Source of the DNA: Russula earlei
Lineage: Eukaryota > Basidiomycota > Agaricomycetes > Russulales > Russulaceae
Direction: 5' to 3'
NCBI GenBank assembly: GCA_025769875.1
Contig: JAGFNK010000020.1
Span: forward strand, 186,001-250,000
DNA length: 64,000 nt
Below the pieces are notes generated by a model that worked only from the letters and a program-made list of their open reading frames with translations, did no database searches and had not been told where the DNA came from. Position 1 is the stretch's first letter. The number at the start of each line of letters is the position of its first letter. The position numbers were made by a program, and so were the translations under genes. Below are positions 43,618 to 54,772 of the stretch, piece after piece.

Positions 43618-43698
43618 GCACGACGAGCACGACCTCCAGAGGCTGTCGTGTTCGTTCGTTCGCGTCCCTTGTGATTTTTTTTTTTTTTTCGTGCCTTA

Positions 43699-43825
43699 TT
43701 GTCGTTTTCAGATAACGTGACGCGCCGGAAATTTCCGAAAAGAAAAGGGTTGGTAGAAAGAACTTGATGTATCTCGCCGAATTCTACGCAAAAAATCATA
43801 ACAAATAGCCCATTGGAACCGGAAT
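43699..43825 (+). repeat. left terminal inverted repeat
   Basis: Matches the reverse complement of 46050-46176 over 127 bp with a handful of differences. Confidence 0.85.
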
Positions 43826-44039
43826 GAAAACTGGCTTCTAAATGGAGGGTACCGAGAATGAAAAATAGAAATGTCGGAGATGTCAAAATTAGTATGTGGT
43901 GTGGTGTGTCCAGGGACGCGCGGGTGAGTAAGTAAGAGTGAAACAATTGGACCAAGGAAGTGAGCATTGACCAGGGACCTAGATGAGTCGAAACAAGGAC
44001 CACTAGGCGCAACTCCGAGGAAATGGGTCGAGGGTCCAT

Positions 44040-45880
44040 CCAAAGAGGGCTTTCGAGACGCGGGCAGTCAGATTAGGAGAGGACACAATACACACAGATC
44101 GCATTTTTCATGCTAGGTATTTATACTAAAAGGAATCGTCAAGATTCTGGAAGAGAAGTGGGGAGAAGAGGCGAAAGAGACATGGGACGAGACATGTATG
44201 GGATTCTTCTATTCCAGAGAGTAACTAAACAGTTTATATACAGGAGGGAGGAGAGAGGAAATAGGGAAACATGTGTAGTGACATCAGTAAGAGACTAAAC
44301 GAGATGTGGCAAGACTGCATGAAAGGCATTTGGCACGCGTGATTCCGTAGCCAACCGATTGCCTACCTTACACCTCCCGGGGGCTTGAAAATTTGACCAT
44401 CCTCGGTCAAAGCGTCTTGAGCAAGTCTTTGACCTTGCGCGCGCGTGGTCTCGTCATCGCAAAGGGGGTGGGCATTGCAGCAAGGCAGGATGGGGCGGGG
44501 GCGTGCTTGCGGTGTGTGCATCATGTCGAATGTGTCGTCTGAGTCGTTGTGTCCTGGAATGCGGGCGCGGTGTGGCGAAGCAGGAGGGGGCGTGGCGTGG
44601 TTGCGGCGTGTCATATGTGTCGTCGCGACGTGGTGCTGCTGGTGTCGTCCAAGTTGTTGCCATTGCCGTTGTTTTTGCTGCTGCTGTTGTTGTTGCGGAG
44701 GCAAGCGGCGAGCCCAGCTTGTGTGACTGTCGCGCTGACGTCTTCCGGCCGTGGCGTCAAGGTCTTCTCCATAGCAGGTGGCGGTGGGACGTGAGGACGA
44801 TAGTGCGCAAGTGGGAGACGAGACAAGAGGGGGCGGACGGCGCGGTTCGCCTTGCAAACGCTTGCCGTAGTCGTTGAGCTAGAGTGTGTGGGGTCAGCGT
44901 CCAAAAACCGAAAACAAGATGTGAAGGGTCTCTGGTAATCATCCCGCGGCCACGGTGACAAGGTCTTCGCCACTGCAGGTGATGGCAGCATGCGGGGGTG
45001 AGGGTGTATGTGTGGGCGGGGATGCGATGGAAGGGGAGGCGTGGTGCGATGTGGTGCTTGCGTCGACGGCTTCTCCTGTGGCGACGTCATGATGACGGCC
45101 GTTGATCTTTCTGCGGGGCGGCGTTGCTGAGCTTGGGTTCGAGGCCTTCTTGAACTTCTTGGGCGATGCTGGTGGCGTGAGGCGACGGCAGTGCGTCATT
45201 GCTGGTGTCGTGCGTGACTGAAACTTTAGCGCTAGGCGTGACATCGACTGAGATTGAGGATGAAACCAAGAGGGCGACGGACTGAGCTGAGGCGACGGCG
45301 GCAGATAACACTAGAGCTGGGGCGGCGACAGGAGACGTTGGGGCAGTGGTGGCACCTGGCGATTGAAGTGATACGGCGGGCCAGGCTGAGGCAGCGGACA
45401 GGGCAGAGACGGCGGTGGTGGAAACTAAGATAGCAAAACTGGCTGGCAATACGGATGCCACGGTGGATGGGGCGTGTACAGCAACAACGGAGACGGCTGG
45501 CGATGAGACTACTGAGGTGGCAGCGGGCGGTGCTGTACTGACGATGGCGGGCAAGGCTAAGACGGAGGCTGCTGATGATATTGGGACTGAGGTGGTGGCG
45601 ACGGATGCGGATGAGTGTGGGGCGGTGGCGACTGAATTGCATGCGATGGTGTGTGAGCGCGGGGGTGAAGCAGCGGCTGTGACAATCGTGGCGAAGCAGG
45701 GACGGAGTCAGGCAGGACTGAAGGTGCGGGGGCGACGGCTTGCATGGCAGAGATGGCGAAAGGGGCGGCAGGGATGACGGGAGCAGGAGTGGGCGATGTG
45801 GAGGTGATGGGGGGCGAATGGTATGTGAAGTCTGATCGCGAGTCGTCTTCATCGCGAGCCCACATTCGAGCCACAATTTA
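44040..45880 (-). repeat. LTR-retroelement-like remnant inside the TIR element
   Basis: On the minus strand a serine/alanine/proline/valine-rich frame runs to about 44375, ending in a stretch reading DALTEDGQIFKPPGG. A purine tract (gggaggtg) and TGTAAGGTAGGC then mark a likely LTR start. A TATA-like TATATAAAC lies 140 bp further on (about 44235). The layout and parts of the sequence match 10.8-12.4 kb. No polymerase domains are present. Confidence 0.4.
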
Positions 45881-46049
45881 CTGCACTTCGAGGGAGACCT
45901 TTTGGCTTCTTGCCATCAGAGAGGAAGCAGGGAACAAAGTGCTAGATGCCTACATCATTCCCACAACTGTGACCGTGCCTACCCGACATGGGCATGTCCG
46001 AAATTCAATGGATCTGTTCTCGGAACAGAATGTTTAGAAAGTACATTTT

Positions 46050-46176
46050 ATTCCGGTTCGAATGGGCTATGATTTATGATTTTTTGCTTAGAATTCGGCG
46101 AGATACATCAAGTTCTTTCTACCAACCCTTTTCTTTTCGGAAATTTCCGGCGCGTCACGTTATCTGAAAACGACAA
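46050..46176 (-). repeat. right terminal inverted repeat
   Basis: Reverse complement of 43699-43825; ends at CGACAA followed by TA. Confidence 0.85.
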
Positions 46177-46557
46177 TAATGTATCATTATCGTTCTCGTC
46201 ACTGTGCGTACGCTGTATTTCCGCCGTTGTCCCGAGCAGTGCGCCCATCGTGCGCCTATCATACCGGTGCTTATCTCACTGCTCCACGCCGCGGTCGACT
46301 GCTGAACGAGAGCACTCGATTGATCGATGAGCTAGCTACTCGTAAAAAAAAGGCCAAGCCAAGCCAATCTCGTTTTCGTCCCAAAAACCTCAACGCGGTT
46401 CCACCTGTGATTGAACGCTCCGCGTCCTCCTACACGTTTCAAAAGGAGGACCACGTAAAAGAGCACGGTCGGGTCGGTGGCGTCATGGTACAATGTTGTG
46501 TGATTGGAAACAGCTTTCGGAGCTCAGTGGACGGCAACGCCCCACCCCCTGCCACCA

Positions 46558-49500
46558 TTACAGACCTTCGAAGAAGCTCAAATCCTGGGCCGAGAGGCCT
46601 CCAGTACCCTTAACGGATGCAGGTGGCGTCGGCTTCGCGGCGGGGATGTTTACATTCTTCCCCCGCTCACGCTCAATGAGCAACGCCAGCGGCGTCGATT
46701 CCGGTGAGAGCTGTGCGAATGATGGCATGGGTGATGCCGCGAAACCGTAGCCGCCAGGCGGAGGCAATAGCGGAACCGGCGTGGAAGACTTTGACGGCCT
46801 CTTAGACGCATTCATGATTGCAGCTGGGAGAGGGGGGGACACTCCCCTTCGAGCCGATAGTCCTGGGGGAGGCGCAGAGCGTGGGGAGGAGGGTGATCCG
46901 GAGGGAGGTCGCGCGATGGCATCGAGGGAATTTGTAGCAGGGGACCAGTCCTTCCTCGAGGAACCCACCGGCGACGTGGAGTTGCTGAAAGAGGGCAGCA
47001 AAGAAGTATTTTTGGGCGGCGACGGGGATGAGAGAATGGAACTCGCGTCCACGGGAGTAGTCCCGAAGTAGTCGACATTCATGGCACCTTCACCTGCGCT
47101 TTTTCCAGACGGTGGGGGTCGGAGCAGGAGTGGTGGGGGCAACGGCGACGGTGGCGAGGGCCAACGACCTCGCCGAGACGCGGCTAGGTTAAGCAGGCTC
47201 TGGGTGCGCTGATGCTCTTCAGCAATTGCCTGTCGTTTTGGGGAAGTAGGCGTCACTCTTGTTGGTGAAGTGGGTCGCTGTCTATCGGGATTAGTGTCTG
47301 GAAGATCGAGGCCTGCTCTTTGCGCAGGTGCAGACTCTCGTTGCGATGGTGGACTAGACGCCATTGAGCGAGTTGGGTTCACAAAACTGGATGGTCGAGA
47401 TCCATCGTACTCGAACGCACTTAGTGGACTCGTGGTCGTCGAGGACATAAGCTGCGCCAAATCATCGAACGGTGAATTCGAGTGCTGTTGTGAAGACAGG
47501 GCCGAGGCAACCTTCCCTTGGCCGGAAGAGGGTGAGCTGATGTTGAAGGAGAGCAGTGAAGAGTCCGCAGGAGAAGAGCAAAAGTCCGAAAAATCGTCAT
47601 CTTGGGACATGTCAAAGGGTTTTCCGGATTCTAATTGACGTTGAGGTTGAACGACGGGTAGCGAAGGGACAACTGAGATTGACCGTGAAGACAGCACAGG
47701 GAGCAAGGATCCTCCAAGAGAAGGCGTTTTCTCTTCTGATGAGAGGGGTTGAGATAGGGCTGATTTGAAAGAGATCGGCTGCGGGGAATCTGATTCACTG
47801 ACGAGAGTAGGAACGTGAGGGGTCAATGCTAGGGTGGTAGGCTCTTCAATTGGGCTTTGCAAAGTTGTTATGACGTTCGCATGCGGATCAGAAAGGGAGA
47901 TAAGAGAGTCCTCGTTCGGCGTGGCTGGGCCGCGCGACGGTGGAGCGGAGATGTTGGGTGGAGGTGGTAATGTGGGTGGTAATTTCTGTTGGAGGAAGTC
48001 ATTTTCAGCGCTCTCGCTTGCGCTCCCGAGTCCCGCCATTAGCCCATCAACAGGATGTACTGGATCAGATGAGTTGGACCTTACGTCGGAGAGGAATTCA
48101 AGGTCGTCGTTTGAGAGGGCCAACGAGTTGCGTGAAGAGCGGGGTCTGGAAAATCGCTGAAGGAAGCGCGATACAGCTGACCCAGGTGGCAACACGTGCG
48201 TGTCGTCATCCTACGCCACAGGTTCAGCGGCGGAAGTGCTAGGCTCAAAGTAGAGCATAAGAACTACCCGTACCTGAGATGGCGTGCGCACATGGGGCGA
48301 TTGCAAGAGTATCTGAGATGTAGGCTGGGAAGTGTTCGCGCCATCTGTGGTGGAGAGCTGGCTCGGCGCCTGGACAGCGTGTGAAGCTTCTGGTGCGGTG
48401 GCACTCGGTGATGGAGTGCTCTGTTCTAAGCTAGGAGGATTACTGGGCGAGCTGGTGGTCCTCCGACCCCACAAGCCAGCCAGCAGCCCCGACGATTTTT
48501 TCACCCTTTCTTCCGGCTTCTCATCTTTCTTGGGATCCTTGTCCAGAATTCGCCAGCCTGATGGAACCTCATCCACAGACGTTTCTACGCGGGATTTGAC
48601 AGATGCTTCCCAGGCAGTGGACCCTTTTGCGGCGAGAAACATGGACATTGGGCTTGTACGGGTCAACGCAGTGTTCCGGGAAAGCTTGAGGGCATCGGCC
48701 ATAGCTTTTGTGGTAAAGCTCTTGCCAGAAGGTAGAAGCGGGAGTGTAAGGGCTGGAATGTAGCGTAGTAATAAATTGTCACTGCACAAGTGTGTAGGCA
48801 CAGGGAAATAGAGCAGAAAGTTACGGACTCACAGGCCATCAACGTCCATACCGGAATGCCATCGCTTCTGCCAATCTTCCTCGGCCATGTCCTGAATTTC
48901 TGGCCAAGCATCCTTCGAAAGCTCTTCCAGATGCAGAAGAATTTGGGATAGAAGCTCCGGTGGCTTCGGAAATGCAAGAGTTGTGAAGAATGTAAGGACG
49001 TAGGCAGTTGGAGTTGCGTACCACTCTGCGGTCCATTTCTAGCTTCCTCAGCTTTGCTGATTCCCACTCGTCACTGACATGCTGTGTTGCACTTTCATCA
49101 ACATCATTAGTCACATGCCTCCACGGAGAACCCCATTCGTTGTCGTCCAACTGGCCTCCACGTGAATCCCCCATAGCAGGAAAGGGCGCGGCGTCACTAT
49201 GCTCTGTACCCACAGTGAAAGTACCGAAAGCATCGGGACTAGACGGTGGAGAGGGCTCAGAGGAAGTGGCGGAGGACGGTATTGGAGAGGGTAGAGCCTC
49301 CCCGTCGAGTTCTGTTGAGGGAAAGGGGGGGCTTACGTTATCGCTTTGAGCTTGGGGTGAAGAGTCGGGCTCAACAATGAGCTCGAGCGAAGAGTGCTTG
49401 TCATCCGGAGGCTCCAAAGTACGAGAATTCCCTAGAGAGATACCACCGTATGGATTTTCGAGTGACCAGTCTCGTGTCGCATGATGAGTGTTCGTCCACA

Positions 49501-49696
49501 AAGAAGTTTGGGCGTCTGAAGGCTCGTCCCATCGAATGCCTGGGCCAGTAGTAGACCAAGAGGGGGCGGAAAGATCGTCTTCCTGGAGGTCATCGTTCTC
49601 GCTGCGGAGTTTGTCTGAAGTTGACCAAGATGGCCTTGGCTTGTTATCTGTGAGATCATCAGGACTGCCCCAAGCGTTGCCCCAGAGGTCGTCCAT
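46558..49696 (-). CDS. unrecognised large serine/proline-rich protein, 988 residues
   Basis: Exons 49696-49022, 48963-48833, 48781-48274 and 48210-46558 join in frame. The N terminus is acidic and tryptophan-rich (MDDLWGNAWGSPDDL, with repeated PSWST). A short structured region follows: PPELLSQILLHLEELSKDAW, EDWQKRWHSGMDVDGLDN and LLRYIPALTLPLLPSGKSFT. The rest is disordered, rich in S, P and T, with acidic DDDFSDFCSSP and FDDLAQLMSS stretches. These are reminiscent of short linear motifs that bind clathrin or adaptor proteins, but that is only a suggestion. The C terminus is LSAQDLSFFEGL. No catalytic domain is visible. It shares a 162-bp promoter with the STE50-like gene. Confidence 0.75.
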
Positions 49697-49858
49697 TCTG
49701 CCGCAGAGCGCGAGTTGCTACCCGCGCGCAGGCGTTTTCGAATTAAATTAAATTAATGGGTGTCACGCACGTGATGTCATTTGTCACGTGCATACCAGTG
49801 TTATTTCCCAGGCCGTGATCGCCGACCCTGCTATGCTACTCACTCACGACCCTCTCTC
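49697..49858. promoter_or_regulatory. 162-bp bidirectional promoter
   Basis: Lies between the start codons of the 988-residue gene (-) and the STE50-like gene (+). It contains two cacgtga/tcacgtg elements near 49769 and 49784 (E-box-like CACGTG) and a short aattaaatt palindromic AT stretch. Confidence 0.5.
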
Positions 49859-52254
49859 ATGGATGCCCAATCACCAGAGCCAAAGGGTTACATCTCTAGC
49901 TGGGACGAGAATGACGTGCAACTGCTTTTTGCCAACCTCGGCTTCCCCCAATATGAGGCCAAGGTCAAAGGTCAGTCCTTTCTCTTTATTGTTTTCCTCG
50001 GCCACAACCGTCTCATCGCAAGTGTAGAGCACAACCTAACAGGGGATATACTCTGCATTATGGGTCCTGATGACTTGAAGGAAATAGGCGTTGCCACTGT
50101 CGGTCAACGTTTGGCCATTTTGAAGGCCATCTACCTCATCAAGCTGGCCCATGAAATTCCCTTCGAACCTGACCACTACATCCCCCCTTGTCAGTCACCC
50201 TTCTCTCCTCTGCCTCGTTGATCACGTCCTGAGCTGGAAATAGCGGAAGCTGGCGATCCTCCCGAAAATATCACTATTGACAAACTGTACGGCATCATCC
50301 GGGAACAAGGTTAACTGCATCATCTAAGTAACCTCGCACACACTCACATAGTTCAGAGGAACGACTACGGAGCCTTGAAAAAGAGAACCGACGGTTGTCC
50401 GAGACGGTCCATTCAACAATGGATGACCTTCACAGTTGGCGGTCATCCCATCAAACTTTGGTGCGCCGATCACACCTCGTGCCGTCGGGTCTGTATAACT
50501 TGATGTTTAGGTTGAAAGCAGCCCACTTACCCGACAACCCTCATTCAATTGGGCACAGTATGACAAGTCTTCTAGTTCACCCACTAAACCTGAGATGTCT
50601 GATTCCCCCCATCCTTCACCCAACCGCCTTGAACATGATCTCTCCTCTCGGTCACAGTCGATCGCACAGACCAAGAATGGTGCTATTAACAACCCGCCCT
50701 CCGCTGTCCAACTTCCCACACCCCCAAGACCAACTAGACAGGAGAGTACGGATAACCTCAAGAGCTTCAAGGTTAGCCTGGAGGACCCTGCGTGGAAAGT
50801 CCTTCCAGCTGCCCTGCGAAAGTACAAGATTAACAATGATGATTGGCAAAACTATGCTATGTTCATTTGCTACGGTCCCCCTAGTACGTCGTTTCTAGCC
50901 GCCAAAGGCGCCCATCTGGTAACTCGAGAGAATTTTCAGGCAATCGCATAGAGCGGTGTCTGAGCTACGATGAAAAGCCTCTTTTGCTTTTCCAAAAGCT
51001 TAAGGATGCGTCCAAGAACCCTGTTTTCATGCTCAAGCACATCAAAGACATTCGATCCCCAATTGCTGTTGCACAACAAAAGCAGGCAGCTCGCAAGGCC
51101 TCTGGTGACACACCAACTTCTAAATCGAAATCCGCTGTTTCCCATACACGAACGCTTTCACGCCCGCCCCGTCTACAAGTGCACCCGGATGCGTCAGCTA
51201 ACGTTGTTCCACCTCTGATGACTGGTACATCCGCGCAGCCTGGCTGGCCAGAAGTAATGTCCCCTGCGGTTGATAACAAGGAACGCGAAGATGCTCCTGA
51301 TCGGGAACGGTTGAAAGGGACGAGTGGCTCGGAACCTCCAAAGTCTGCTGTCCCTCACACAGCTAGTACAACTACAACTAGTGCGTCCGACCACAACGAG
51401 ATAGGTACACCGGCAAGAGAAGTCCCTGTTACGGCAGAGATATCATATGCTGTAGCGATATATCCGTACATGGCGGAGCAGGAGGACGAGTTTGATGTCA
51501 TTGTGTATGTCTCCTCATTTGTGCCTTGCGCTACATTTCACCGACCTCCAATAGCGGTGATACATTCGTTATCATATCCCGAGCGCGAGGGTGGTGGGTT
51601 GTGCAACGCGATCCCCCAGGAACGGGTAACGTGGATGCTGATACAACCAAGCAAGGCTGGGTACCAGCAGGATGCCTGCTCGAGACACGTATACCCGTCG
51701 CTACAGCTTTCGCAGAAGCTAGTAATACCTCCGGATCCAGCTCCGAGCCATCCTCCCCAGTGCTCAACACGAAAACGCCCATCCTTCCCCTTCACATTGT
51801 GTCCACGAGTTTCCCGGGTTATGCATTGATGGATTACAAGAAAAAAGGCGATGAGGAGCTAGACCTTTTCAAGGATGACGTGCTTCGTGTTTTCAAGCGC
51901 TACAACCACTGGTCATATGTACGGTTGTTTCCCCTGGCGCTCCAATAAATGACTTATTGTTTCCTGCACAGGCTGTGAAGGAGGATGGTGGTGACCGTGG
52001 TTGGGTTCCTGTGCGTTCATCCCCCTCGAAGACGAGGGATCCGTACTGACTAATTCCACGCATTCTGGCTCTAGTCCTGGTACATTGGCAAGATGTCCTC
52101 ATCCAGTGGGACGCCCGCCACCCCAAATATAGCTGTTCCAGCTGTTAATAACGCTTCCGTCAACCTTGATGAACCATCCCTCGTGCAACATGCACAGGTT
52201 TCACCTATGTCTTCTGCATTTCCCTTACAGGCACGCTCCACAACAGTTGTCTAA
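49859..52254 (+). CDS. STE50: STE50/Ubc2-type MAP-kinase pathway adaptor (SAM, RA, two SH3)
   Basis: It links upstream signals to the Ste11-type MAPKKK in mating and stress pathways. The start ATG (49859) leads into a SAM domain (SSWDENDVQLLFANLGFPQY, LKEIGVATVGQRLAILKAIY). A coiled coil follows (RLRSLEKENRRLSETVH), then a Ras-association domain (FKVSLEDPAWKVLPAALRKY, CLSYDEKPLLLFQKLKD). Two SH3 domains come after it (AIYPYMAEQEDEFDV with GWWVVQ; ALMDYKKKGDEELDLFKDD with WSY and GWVP). Budding-yeast Ste50 lacks SH3 domains, whereas basidiomycete Ubc2 proteins have them. At least seven introns are needed (first ones 49971-50027, 50190-50243, 50310-50356). The exon join between about 50460 and 50590 was not resolved. 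The stop is TAA at 52252-52254. Confidence 0.88.
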
Positions 52255-53780
52255 GAGGCTTGCACTGTTGAGAGGAGAGGTGATAGGTTTGAACTCCTTG
52301 AGCAGCTCGTGTGTGGATGTTTGCCTATGTTCGATGAACAGGTTATCTGCCATCTCACTCTCTTCATACTTCGTTCTTTCGTCATCCCCACCGTTTTGCA
52401 CATCATGGGTCTTTGTTTGTCTTTCCTAATCGTGTAACAGTTCCACGTGTTTCTATTCCGAGCCGTTCCTAGTTCTAGTTTGATTTTTGCTCGTATCTCC
52501 ATGTCGTGTGATTACTCTCAGCATTTGATGTATATTATCACTAGCAAATAGTTCCAACATGCACGCCTGGTAGTTGTGCTTCCATACCTCCCTCACGATG
52601 GTCCTCTCCTGCCTTGGTTTGCTTTCTTTCGGTCTGGTATCAGGATGAGACAAGGTTTGCGTGCACGTGTTGTCAGCACGGCCTCACTCTGGCAGCAGAC
52701 TTCAACAGGATCCCTCTCCGTGCAACGCCTTTCTGTTTTCAACAAACGTGTACTGTAGACATCGGCTCCGGGCGTTACCAGTGACTTGATGCGTTCCTCT
52801 CTGGCGACAGAAGGAAAGCTGTGTCGGTTTCCATGGTTTCGTTTCATACGACGGCAGAGGGCCGGGCGCTCGGTGGTGGGCGCCATAGTCTACTACTCTG
52901 ATGTCGTTTGGGTGTGGCGTACACCGCCGCCGCCCACACTCCAGTCAACAACCTCTATCTATATCATTTTATTTTTGTTCTCCTCCGGCTTCACGAAAAA
53001 AAAACCCAAACATCCTACATCGTTTTCGCTGGCAGGATGGCTTGGCCACGCCATGCCCATCACAGCCGACCCCCGCTTCCCGCATCCCTTTGACGATCAA
53101 CACTGAAAAGGGCTGACGAGAGCCCGCGCAAAACACAAACACGATCGATCGTATTAGTCGTTATCGGGATGAGTTTGAAGAACGACCCCTCCGCGGCGGC
53201 GCTCGGATTATTCGAGGCGTCATGTTGGCAGTTGGCCCTTTTTTTACTACAGCTCCTGCGTCTGTCGGTCCATCGCCCTGCCTCGACTGTCAAACGTGGA
53301 CCTCGGTCCCGCCAGAGCTTAGGATGGTTGCTAGCGAGCGAGACTGGTTTACTTGCCGAACTTCCAAGACGCTAACCTAATTATTTCCAAGTTTGAGGAG
53401 ATGTAACGGATCGTGGTCAATTTATTTATCGCTCTTTTTTTTTTCTTTTTTTTTTTTTTCTCTCTAACTTTGTCGCAGCCGTCACCGATCGGCTTATTAC
53501 CTGGACTACGGTGCGCAAGGCCACTTAAGTTGTGTCGCTAGCTTCAAACCTTCCGCGTCCAGCTGGACATCGCCGCAATGTATGGATATGGATGAACACG
53601 TTGCTCACAGGTGTAAGCTGTATCACCATCCTCCCTTACATTTCTACGACGGGGTTTTCGAGCTGGAGACGACGGGGGCGAGTGGGTATATAGCATCGTC
53701 GACTCGTCGTCTGTATCCCTCATCAACCGACTACCCCGCCCAGCAGCAACCAAAGCCAGCGATATCACCGAGACTGACTC
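52255..53780. other. intergenic stretch, no recognisable gene
   Basis: It holds the 3' end of the STE50-like gene and the upstream region of P3. T-rich runs lie near 53436-53460 and an A run at 52998-53006. Short frames lack motifs. Confidence 0.4.
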
Positions 53781-54772
53781 ATGTCTTCTATTGTAAACGC
53801 GATCCGCTTTGTGTTCGTAGAGTTCCTGTTCTAACGCGCCTTTCTCCAGACACTTCTCGTCGACGGCTACATCTCCCAATCCTTTCGCAGCAAGGACGCC
53901 GAAGGATACTTCTGCCATCTGTTGAAGACGAACTCGTCGGGCCTGAAGCAGTCGTGTCAGGCCTTGATGATGCCAGGTTGTTCGGACGTGCTCTTCGTCG
54001 TCAAAACCGTCCCGAACGCCATCTCCCCCCGGTCGTTCATGCAGGGTCCCGACGGCGGCCTGCTTTGGCTCCTCGACCACAGCGTCGTGCCCACGGGCAC
54101 GGTTGTGCCTCAGGCTCTGTGGTCTCCGCAGAACGTGAACGACTTTAAGCAATACGTTTCCGAGGCGCCATTGCAGCTGCCGATCTTCTTCATCCACGAG
54201 ACAGGCGCTCTGGGACTGTCCCTGAGCGACGCGGCCAACGGTCGCTGCCACACCCTCCGCGAGGCACGATTGCAGGCTCAGCTCGGAGGGAAGTCGACCA
54301 CGCACATTCGCATCATGGTCCGTAGCCGTTTCACCTCACCCATCGTATCGTTGCGAAGAGAGAGAACGTGTTGTTCTGACGGTGCCTGGTGCGCGTTATC
54401 AGTGGCCAGGTTACGCCGACTTTAGGCGACAAGTTCAGATAAAGGACGAGACCGCCGCGAAGAACCCCATCACGGTCGCAAAGTTTGCCCACCACATCGG
54501 TCGCTCCGTGGAGGCCTTCCTTCGGGTGAGTTTGTCGTTATTTGACTCGACGCGTGCGATCATGCCGAAATCTGAAATTACGTCGCTGCCCCTGCCAGGA
54601 ACTGACCCCAAACTCGAGTGGTAGCCCAGGCGATCACAACTGGGTCATCGGGCAGGGTGGGATCGTCCCTGCCAACATTAGGATAATCGGCGCCATACAC
54701 GTTTCCGCTGGCAGCTGGATGCCGATCCTTCAACTGAACAGCTATGTTTTTTACGGCCACGGTTCTGCATGA
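53781..54772 (+). CDS. uncharacterised protein, member P3 of the four-gene family
   Basis: Exons 53781-53792, 53850-54317, 54403-54525 and 54599-54772 give 258 residues. The first exon is a tiny MSSI. The model then reads VDGYISQSFRSKDAEGYFCH, WLLDHSVVPTGTVVPQALW, LPIFFIHETGALGLSLSDAA and THIRIM. Next comes the 41-codon exon starting WPGYADFRRQVQIKDETA. The last exon holds IGAIHVSAGSWMPILQLNS. The two internal introns fall at the same points and phase as in P1, P2 and P4. The donor at 54318 is the unusual GTCCGT. A different 5' exon is possible. It is followed 2 kb downstream by P4 in the same orientation. Confidence 0.8.

Larger units (their letters stand above)
43699..46176. mobile_element. 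TIR element, 2478 bp, TA target duplication
   Basis: The two ends are 127-bp inverted repeats (43699-43825 and 46050-46176) starting TTGTCGTTTTCAGATAACG and differing at only a few positions. A TA dinucleotide flanks both sides (43697-43698 and 46177-46178), as in Tc1/mariner-type insertions. No transposase is present. The interior (about 43950-45880) looks like an LTR-retroelement remnant related to the one at 10.8-12.4 kb. It inserted 81 bp after the ETP1 stop. Superfamily assignment rests only on the TA flanks and is tentative. Confidence 0.8.

Noticed and set aside
42655..43715. Two 309-residue frames overlapping ETP1
   Set aside because: They are shadows created by the very high GC content of the ETP1 coiled-coil exon.
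46179..46613. 144-residue plus-strand frame after the TIR element
   Set aside because: It overlaps the 3' end of the 988-residue gene on the other strand and begins inside the element flank; no motif was seen.
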